Origin: Botrimarina hoheduenensis
Lineage (GTDB): Bacteria; Planctomycetota; Planctomycetia; Pirellulales; Lacipirellulaceae
DNA: 64,000 nt
Direction: 5' to 3'
Assembly (NCBI RefSeq): GCF_007859815.1
Contig: NZ_SJPH01000002.1
Span: 756,001 to 820,000, forward strand
The notes under the pieces are model-generated. The model searched no databases, was not told where the DNA came from, and saw nothing but the letters and a program-made list of their open reading frames with translations. Shown one piece after another: positions 57,813-64,000 of the stretch. The position numbers and the translations under genes are program-made. Position 1 is the first letter of the stretch. Every line of letters begins with the position of its first letter.

Positions 57813-59888
57813 ATGAATGAGCTTTTCCGCAACACGCTGACCCCCGCTCAGTGGGCGATAATCGCGGCGGTGCCGCCGGCGATCTTGGCGCTATACTTTT
57901 TGAAGTTGCGTCGTCAGCCGCTGGAGGTGCCCAGCACCTATCTGTGGAGCAAGACGATCGAAGACCTGCGGGTCAACAGCCTGTGGCAACGGCTCCGGCA
58001 GAGCTTCTTGCTCTTCTTGCAGTTGCTGCTCGTGGCGCTCGCGATCCTGGCGCTGCTGCGCCCCGGCTGGCAGGGAACCGACCTCTCTGGTCAGCGGCTC
58101 GTGTTTGTGATCGACAACTCGGCAAGCATGTCGACCAAGGATGCGGGAGACGATGGCGACGAATCACGGCTCGACGTGGCCAAGGCGCGGGTCGCCGGGC
58201 TTCTTGATCAGATGGACCGGACGATGTCGGCCATGATTGTGTCGTTCACCGCGGAGCCCAACGTGGTTCAGCAGTTTACGAGCAATGTCCGGCTGCTGAA
58301 GGAGCGGCTCGCGACGGTTGAACCGACCGCCGAGGGAACCGACCTGACCGGTGCCTTGCAGCTCGCCAGTGGGCTTGCGAATCCAACCGGCCTGAGCGTT
58401 CAAGAAGGTGCCCCCGAACAAGAGGTCGTCGCCCCCGAGCCGGCCACGCTGTTCATTCTCAGCGACGGCAAGTTCGACGACGTGGATGACTTTTCCCTGG
58501 GCAACCTCGAACCGGTTTATGTACCGCTGGGTTCGCCCGAGACGGCCAATCTGGCGATCACGGCCCTCACCACGCGTTCCAGCGAAGCGGTGCCAGGAGA
58601 ACGACAGGCGTTCTTGCAGGTGGCAAACTTCTCGACCGAGCCGGTCGAAGCGATCGCCGAGTTGCGGCTCGACGGCCGTGTGATCGATGCCAAACGGCTG
58701 GCCATCGAGGCCGGCGGCGTCGCCGGTGCCCTCTTCCCGCTCGATCGAGACGGAGCTGCTACCGGCGGCGTGCTCGAAGCCCGGCTGGCCGATGCCACGC
58801 TGGCCGCTGTTGATGATCGCTTGACGCTCGACAACCAAGCCTCAGTGGGGCTCAACGATCCGCGGGGGGGGCGTGTTCTGCTGGTCACTCCTGGCAATGT
58901 TGCCATTGAACAATCGCTGGCGACGGGTCGCACCAGTCGGCTAGGACTCGTCGAGACCCTTATGCCCGAGGCCCTCAAGACGCCGCAGCATCAGCGGCTT
59001 GCCGCGGCGGGGGCCTTCGACCTGATCATTTACGATCGTTGCCAACCGACCGAGATGCCGAGGGCCAATACGGTTTTTGTTGGCTCCACACCGCCGACCG
59101 AGGCCTGGCAACCGCGCGACGAGGAGAAAAAAATCTTGAAGCCAGTGACCGTGGTCGCTCCGCAAGTGATCGACTGGAATCGAGTGCACCCGCTGTTTGC
59201 CAATGCCGAACTGGGAAACTTCGATATCGTCGAGTCGCAGATTGTGACTCCGCCGGTGGGGGGCGTTGCGCTGATCGATGCGTCCGAAGGGCCGCTCGCC
59301 GCGATCGGGCCGCGTGATGCTTACGAAGACCTTGTGCTGGGATTCGCGATCCTCATCGAGAGCGAGGGCCGCGTGCAGCGCAACACGGATTGGATCAATC
59401 GCCACAGCTTTCCGACTTTCTGGCTGAACACGCTGGAGTACTTTGTCGGAGGCAGCGACGGGCAAACGCCCAGCCTGCAGGCAGGCCAAACCATCGAGAT
59501 CGCGCCGCGCGATCCGACCCTAACATCGATCACGCTTGTGGATCCCACGGGCGTACGCAGCGAGCTGACGCGCCGCAGCGCGCAGCCCTTTGTCTGGCAA
59601 GCGGGCAGCAAGCTGGGGGTGTATCGTGTCCTCGAAGCGGGAGACGAGACCCAGCGGTTCGCCGTCAACTTGCTGGACCGCCGGGAGAGCGACGTCCGGC
59701 TCCGCCTCGGCACTCCCGACCAAGAGAAACAAGCCCAGATCGCTTCGGTCCGGATTGGCAACATCACCGTGGCGGCCAAAGCCGGCGCGGCCCCCTCGCG
59801 GCAAGAAATCTGGAAACCGCTGCTCGTGGCCGCCCTCGTACTGCTGCTCGTAGAGTGGTACCTGTACCACCGCCGGGTGGCACTCTGA
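57813..59888 (+). CDS. BatA/vWA membrane protein
   Basis: 691 residues. N-terminal BatA-type region with two TM helices and the LYFLKLRRQPLEVPSTYLW junction, a vWA domain with VFVIDNSASMS (MIDAS DxSxS), a long beta-rich middle, and a C-terminal TM helix (LLVAALVLLLVEWYLYHRR). Orientation suggests the vWA domain is periplasmic. Works with the DUF58 protein upstream, probably as a metal-dependent adhesion or chaperone-like complex. Confidence 0.87.
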   Translation: MNELFRNTLTPAQWAIIAAVPPAILALYFLKLRRQPLEVPSTYLWSKTIEDLRVNSLWQRLRQSFLLFLQLLLVALAILALLRPGWQGTDLSGQRLVFVIDNSASMSTKDAGDDGDESRLDVAKARVAGLLDQMDRTMSAMIVSFTAEPNVVQQFTSNVRLLKERLATVEPTAEGTDLTGALQLASGLANPTGLSVQEGAPEQEVVAPEPATLFILSDGKFDDVDDFSLGNLEPVYVPLGSPETANLAITALTTRSSEAVPGERQAFLQVANFSTEPVEAIAELRLDGRVIDAKRLAIEAGGVAGALFPLDRDGAATGGVLEARLADATLAAVDDRLTLDNQASVGLNDPRGGRVLLVTPGNVAIEQSLATGRTSRLGLVETLMPEALKTPQHQRLAAAGAFDLIIYDRCQPTEMPRANTVFVGSTPPTEAWQPRDEEKKILKPVTVVAPQVIDWNRVHPLFANAELGNFDIVESQIVTPPVGGVALIDASEGPLAAIGPRDAYEDLVLGFAILIESEGRVQRNTDWINRHSFPTFWLNTLEYFVGGSDGQTPSLQAGQTIEIAPRDPTLTSITLVDPTGVRSELTRRSAQPFVWQAGSKLGVYRVLEAGDETQRFAVNLLDRRESDVRLRLGTPDQEKQAQIASVRIGNITVAAKAGAAPSRQEIWKPLLVAALVLLLVEWYLYHRRVAL

Positions 59889-60143
59889 GCAGCGTGGCTG
59901 CTGAGCGACTCCTTGGGCTACGCACGGAGCCCTCCGCAGTTGCCGTTGATCAGGAGCCTGCGCGAATCGGAGGCCTGATAGCGCTACTTGATGCCTGCTG
60001 TGGCTTGGAGTAGCGTCGGTTAGGCCTTTTTTACGTGTAATCGGTCGCTCACCGCAAATATAGAATATAGAGGGTGATGACGTCTTACCGTCTACCGGAT
60101 GACGCCGTCGGTCCTTTTTCTTCTCTCTTGTAAGACACTTCTC

Positions 60144-61478
60144 ATGCCACACGACCGCACTGATACGCTCGCATCCAGCCGGCGCCGGTTTCTTGCTTCT
60201 GCCGCCGCGACGGGCGGCGTGCTCGCCGCGAGCCGAGTTCTTTCGCAAGACGCCCCGCTCGCAGGGGTTCACGCGGCGGGCGATTCACGGCTGCGGGTGG
60301 GAGTAATCGGCTCAGGCAATCGAGGTCGTGGAGCGGCGCAAGACGCCCTCGAAGCGGGCGAAGACGTGGTGATTGTGGCGATGGCCGACGCCTTCCAAGA
60401 TCGTCTGGAAGATGCCGTCTCGCTTCTTCAGAGAGCTTTTCCAGAACGCGTTGAGGTGCCGAAAGAGCGTCAGTTTGTTGGCTTCGATGCGTACCAGAGC
60501 GTGCTTGCCTGCGACTTGGACCTCGTCATCCTCGCGACACCGCCCGGGTTTCGGCCGATTCATTTTGAAGCCGCCGTTGATGCTGGCAAGCACGTGTTCA
60601 TGGAGAAGCCGGTCGCGGTGGATGCCCCCGGCGTGCGGCGCGTGCTGGAAGCCGGCCGCAAGGCACAAGCGAAGCGGCTCGCCGTCGGAGTCGGCTTGCA
60701 GCGTCGCCACGAGCAGCACTATTTGCAAACGATCGAAAAAATTCACGCCGGGGCCCTCGGTGGCGATCCGCTATACACCCGCGTGTATTGGAACGGCGGT
60801 GGTGTGTGGACTCGACCGCGAAGGCCCGAACAGACCGAGATGGAGTACCAGATGCGCAACTGGTACTACTTCAATTGGCTGTGCGGCGATCACATCGTCG
60901 AACAACACATCCACAACCTGGATGTCGGAAACTGGGTCATGAACGCAACGCCCGTTGAGGCCCGCGGGATGGGGGGCCGCCAGGTTCGCACCGGCATCGA
61001 TAACGGCGAGATCTTCGACCACCACACCGTCGAATATACCTACGCCGATGGCTCCACGATGATGAGCCAGTGCCGCCACATTCCCGGTACCTGGACCTCA
61101 GTCAACGAGTTTGCGCACGGCCCCACGGGCTCGTGCCACGTGGGCAACGGCATTTTCCTCGATCGACAGGGCAAGACCGTGAGCCGACTCAAGCGTCCGT
61201 TTAAAACGGGCTACGGGACCGAGCATGCCGATCTGCAAGCCTCGATCCGAGCGAACAACCCCTACAACGAGACCTCGATTGGGGCCGAGGCCACGCTAAC
61301 GGCCATCATGGGGCGGATGGCGACCTACTCCGGCCAAGTCATCAAATGGGACGAGGCGATGAACTCGTCGATAAGCCTGGCCCCCGAGCGGTACGCCTTC
61401 GACGCCACACCGCCGGTGCTGCCCGATTCGGACGGTCGTTACCCGATCGCCGAGCCCGGCAAAACCGTCACGGTTTGA
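60144..61478 (+). CDS. Tat-exported Gfo/Idh/MocA family oxidoreductase
   Basis: 444 residues. SRRRFLASAAATGG is a twin-arginine signal. Then LRVGVIGSGNRGRGAA (NAD-binding), FMEKPVAVDAPG (the EKP motif), and C-terminal family blocks with HIVEQHIHNLDVGNW. Such exported sugar dehydrogenase-like proteins are multiplied in planctomycetes; substrate unknown. ATG 60144 gives the Tat signal; the ATG at 60099 would add an unlikely hydrophobic head. Confidence 0.88.
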   Translation: MPHDRTDTLASSRRRFLASAAATGGVLAASRVLSQDAPLAGVHAAGDSRLRVGVIGSGNRGRGAAQDALEAGEDVVIVAMADAFQDRLEDAVSLLQRAFPERVEVPKERQFVGFDAYQSVLACDLDLVILATPPGFRPIHFEAAVDAGKHVFMEKPVAVDAPGVRRVLEAGRKAQAKRLAVGVGLQRRHEQHYLQTIEKIHAGALGGDPLYTRVYWNGGGVWTRPRRPEQTEMEYQMRNWYYFNWLCGDHIVEQHIHNLDVGNWVMNATPVEARGMGGRQVRTGIDNGEIFDHHTVEYTYADGSTMMSQCRHIPGTWTSVNEFAHGPTGSCHVGNGIFLDRQGKTVSRLKRPFKTGYGTEHADLQASIRANNPYNETSIGAEATLTAIMGRMATYSGQVIKWDEAMNSSISLAPERYAFDATPPVLPDSDGRYPIAEPGKTVTV

Positions 61479-61622
61479 CTTCCAGCGGCCTTTACCCAGA
61501 AACCGCACGTTGGACCGAACCCGACTCAACCAACGCTGCGTAGCGTGGTATAGTTTTCAGAACGTAAAGTGCTCCCCACGCAGGTTCGTCCGACGAACGG
61601 GTGGGGGCAAATGACAAAGCGA

Positions 61623-61704
<82 letters not shown>

Positions 61705-61709
61705 CTCGT

Positions 61710-62189
61710 ATGGGCTGCGGTGTCCGGCTTGGGGCCGGGCACCGCATGCTCTGGCTGCTGGCATGCGCCGCGGCCCTTCATTCTCTGCTGGCAATCGCGC
61801 CGTCCGTACGGGCTCACAGCGAGTTTCAGAAAGAATTCCTCCGCACCTATGCGGGCAAGGACGCGGACAGGGGCTTCCGCACGCTTGCCAAGAAGGCCAA
61901 GTGCTACGCTTGCCACCAAGGCAAAGAGGATCGCACCAACTACAACGTCTACGGCCAAGCCCTGACCGCCCATCTGACCGAAGACGATCGGAAAGACAAA
62001 AAGAAGATCGTCGCGGCGCTGCGCACCGTCGAGCAAGAACCGATCGATTCGGCCGACGAAACGTCGGGAACTTTCGGAGAGCGCTTGCTGCGGAACGAGT
62101 TGCCCGGCGGCTCGATCGAGGACGCGAAGGTCGAGCCGCCGAAAAAGGCCAACGACGATTCGGAGACGCCCCCACCGGCCGAGGGCTGA
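61710..62189 (+). CDS. exported CxxCH protein 1
   Basis: 159 residues from ATG 61710 (signal peptide with Arg/His n-region; 61746 possible). The mature part begins HSEFQKEFLRTYAG. KCYACHQGKEDRTNYNVYG contains one CxxCH heme-attachment motif. An acidic, Lys-rich tail follows. Starts five bases after tRNA-Leu. A paralogue lies 114 nt downstream. Probably a monoheme c-type protein; no distal Met ligand is obvious. Confidence 0.75.
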   Translation: MGCGVRLGAGHRMLWLLACAAALHSLLAIAPSVRAHSEFQKEFLRTYAGKDADRGFRTLAKKAKCYACHQGKEDRTNYNVYGQALTAHLTEDDRKDKKKIVAALRTVEQEPIDSADETSGTFGERLLRNELPGGSIEDAKVEPPKKANDDSETPPPAEG

Positions 62190-62303
62190 CGAAGCGCGGG
62201 GGGTTCGTTCCCCCGCGTGGACGCACAGCGCCGCAGAACTAGCGTTTATTGGACCACCCGGTCTTCCTATCCAAGCCTCCCCGCCAGCAAAAGTTACTTC
62301 ACC

Positions 62304-62726
62304 ATGATCCGTGCGTTCTCGTTGCGTGCTGCCTGGACTCGGACCGCTATTGCGGTCGCCCTCGTCGCGCTAGTGCCGCTGCCGGGTGCCGAGGCTTTCC
62401 CGCAGTTCCAAAAAGAGTTCTTGACCAAGTACGCCGACGGTACCGACGCGGCGTTTACCGACACCGCGAAAGAAGCCAAGTGCTTCGTTTGTCACCAGGG
62501 CAAAAACAAGAAAAATCGCAACGCCTACGGCCAAGCGTTAGAAGCTTACCTCGGCAAGAAAGACAAGAAGGACGTTGAAAAGATCGTCGCGGCGCTTGAG
62601 ACGGTTGCCGCCGAATCCTCCAACGCCGAGGCGGAAGGGGCCCCCACGTTTGGCGAGTTGATCGCCGAGGGGCGTCTGCCCGGGGGAACGCTTGAAGAGG
62701 CACAGCAAGAGCCGTCGGAAGACTGA
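62304..62726 (+). CDS. exported CxxCH protein 2
   Basis: 140 residues, paralogue of the preceding gene: signal peptide, FPQFQKEFLTKYADG, KCFVCHQGKNKKNRNAYGQA with one CxxCH, and a similar end (FGELIAEGRLPGGTLEEA). The shared FGExxxxxxLPGGxxExA tail motif is unusual for cytochromes and may be a binding segment. Terminated by a 15-bp hairpin. Confidence 0.75.
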   Translation: MIRAFSLRAAWTRTAIAVALVALVPLPGAEAFPQFQKEFLTKYADGTDAAFTDTAKEAKCFVCHQGKNKKNRNAYGQALEAYLGKKDKKDVEKIVAALETVAAESSNAEAEGAPTFGELIAEGRLPGGTLEEAQQEPSED

Positions 62727-62757
62727 AGCCGGCTCCGCAGCGCTCCACAAAAACTAC

Positions 62758-62792
62758 GAGCCCCGCGTCGCTCGGTTAGCGACGCGGGGCTC
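62758..62792. terminator. bidirectional hairpin terminator
   Basis: A perfect 15-bp stem (GAGCCCCGCGTCGCT) with CGGTT loop, followed by ATTTCG on the + strand and flanked by AGT on the other. Lies between the convergent CxxCH gene and the aldose epimerase gene and can serve both. Confidence 0.8.
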
Positions 62793-62880
62793 ATTTCGTA
62801 CGGCTCTTTGCCAAGCTGGCGTATCCTAGCCGCGGCACTTAAGCCCCCGCCTGCTCAGGCCCGACGCTCAGGCCCGACGC

Positions 62881-63843
62881 TTAGGCCACAGAAACTTCAA
62901 GGCCGATCGCGGTCCGGTAGGTCTCACCCGGTGCGAGCACCAACAAACCCGTATCGATCCCCGCGGCTTCAAGCTCAAACGGGTTTGGCACGCAGGTGTA
63001 CGGCTCAAGGCAGATCGCTTCGCGGTGGCCCGGTGTGTAGATCACGCAGCACCGCATGGATTCATCAAACGTTTGGGTGAGTGTGACGCCCGACCGGGGA
63101 TCGTGAATGACCGTTTCACGAGCGCCGGAGGCGAAGCGGTAGGGGGTATCGAACTCGCGGCCGGCCAGCGCGCCCCCAGCGGGAAGCGATTCGCCCAAGG
63201 CACCCAGCGGAGCCGTTCCCCCATCGGGCACCAAGCCCGCTGCGTTCCACACCGCGTCCACGGGGGCCCGTACGATCGTTGCCTCGGCGTCGTCCGTTGC
63301 CCCCGCCAGCGGCAAACGAAAGTACGCGTGCGTGCCAAAGCCGAAGGGCAAGGGGTGATCGCTGAGGTTGGTTGCAGCAACGCTCAAGTCGAGCCGCGTT
63401 CCCACAACGCGATAGGTCGCCCGCAGCCGATAGTCGCCGGTCCACTGTCCCACCGCGTCGGGGTCATCGATCGAGGGTTGGTATTCGGCCGTGATCGCCT
63501 CGGTCGTTTGCTCGACAACGCGCCACGCGGCACGGAGCGCGAAACCGTGGATGGCGTTTCCTAGGCCATCGCTGGGCTCGACTTGGTAGCGATTGCCCTC
63601 AAACTCGAAGGCCCCGGCCCGGATCCGGCCAGGAAACGGAAACAGCAGCGGTGTACCGGAGCGGCTTGGTCGCCCCGAGCCCTGCGCAAACTCCTCTTCT
63701 GCCCACAGCATCTCGGGTGTGGCCGGGCCCTCGGCCAGGGCGAGTGCGGGACGCCAGCTGAAGCAGTTAAAGCCGAGCGACGGCAACAGGCTGGCAGAGG
63801 ATCCGCTCGCGGGATCTTGGATCGTGACGGGGGCAGAGCTCAT
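62881..63843 (-). CDS. aldose 1-epimerase family protein
   Basis: 320 residues. GTPLLFPFPGRIR, NAIHGFALRAAW (catalytic-type His), PFGFGTHAYFRLP (second His) and ICLEPYTCVPNPF (catalytic Glu) are the galactose mutarotase-family blocks. It interconverts alpha- and beta-anomers of aldoses or a phosphorylated sugar. No signal peptide. The right flank (63844-64000) shows no further gene. Confidence 0.9.
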   Translation of the reverse strand: MSSAPVTIQDPASGSSASLLPSLGFNCFSWRPALALAEGPATPEMLWAEEEFAQGSGRPSRSGTPLLFPFPGRIRAGAFEFEGNRYQVEPSDGLGNAIHGFALRAAWRVVEQTTEAITAEYQPSIDDPDAVGQWTGDYRLRATYRVVGTRLDLSVAATNLSDHPLPFGFGTHAYFRLPLAGATDDAEATIVRAPVDAVWNAAGLVPDGGTAPLGALGESLPAGGALAGREFDTPYRFASGARETVIHDPRSGVTLTQTFDESMRCCVIYTPGHREAICLEPYTCVPNPFELEAAGIDTGLLVLAPGETYRTAIGLEVSVA

Positions 63844-64000
63844 CGTCGGGGCGTAGCCAGAGAGGGGGGAGGGGCCAAACGGCGGCCGGGAAGTGATGGC
63901 GCGGATTATGCCGCACTGCTACCGCGGCAACCACCCGCCCGGGAGGCTCGCCCTTGGCCCTGCCGCAGGGTAAACTGCGATACCAACTGCAAGGGCGATT

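Overview
The window looks like chromosomal DNA of a GC-rich planctomycete, probably of the Pirellulales. The support is protein-level: a DUF1559 prepilin-like protein ending in H-x9-DG, a dockerin/PEP-CTERM metalloprotease, a signal peptidase I with a zinc ribbon and a large insertion, a groEL-groES-groEL block, tandem secreted CxxCH proteins, and many small conserved genes of unknown role. No 16S gene is present, so the placement is inference from gene content.

Layout. 0-6.3 kb: secreted and envelope proteins (prepilin-like, PEP-CTERM metalloprotease, M61-type peptidase, PhoD-like phosphatase). 6.3-10.5 kb: a gene-poor accessory segment. An intact tRNA-Val(GAC) lies at its right edge and a degraded copy of that tRNA's 3' half lies 3.1 kb to the left. 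Between them are two exported proteins (the second DUF1254/DUF1214-like), each followed by a long imperfect palindrome resembling an integron attC site. 10.5-23 kb: core genes, namely der, a family-4 uracil-DNA glycosylase, hemW, tRNA-Ala, galE-lepB, and the ffh-rpsP-trmD-rplS-yraN translation/secretion cluster. 23-31.7 kb: aquaporin, a DUF4405-like membrane protein, argS, rsfS, bcp, a zinc-finger anti-sigma-like protein, a PilZ-like protein and an EF-G paralogue. 31.7-34 kb: a second accessory patch with an unknown protein, a decayed colicin-D-like toxin C-terminus overlapping an intact immunity gene, and fragments of IS3 and IS630 transposases. 34-36.5 kb: HbpS-like protein, Y-family polymerase, WcaF-like acetyltransferase.

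36.7-43.2 kb is a protein-folding block (groEL1, groES, groEL2, dnaJ, grpE, FmdB-like, yacG) preceded by a strong sigma-54-type promoter match. 43-53 kb holds a membrane protein, a receiver-like protein, a divergent PII protein, a large zincin, a kinase-like protein, a DsbD-type reductase, and purM coupled to an orphan FtsH-like peptidase domain. 53-64 kb holds a glgX-type debranching enzyme, a CobL-type methyltransferase, a DUF58/von Willebrand pair, a Tat-exported Gfo/Idh/MocA oxidoreductase, tRNA-Leu(UAG), two CxxCH proteins and an aldose 1-epimerase.

The most unusual regions are the tRNA-Val/attC-like segment and the toxin-immunity/IS patch. All functional calls come from motif recognition by eye; no database search was run.
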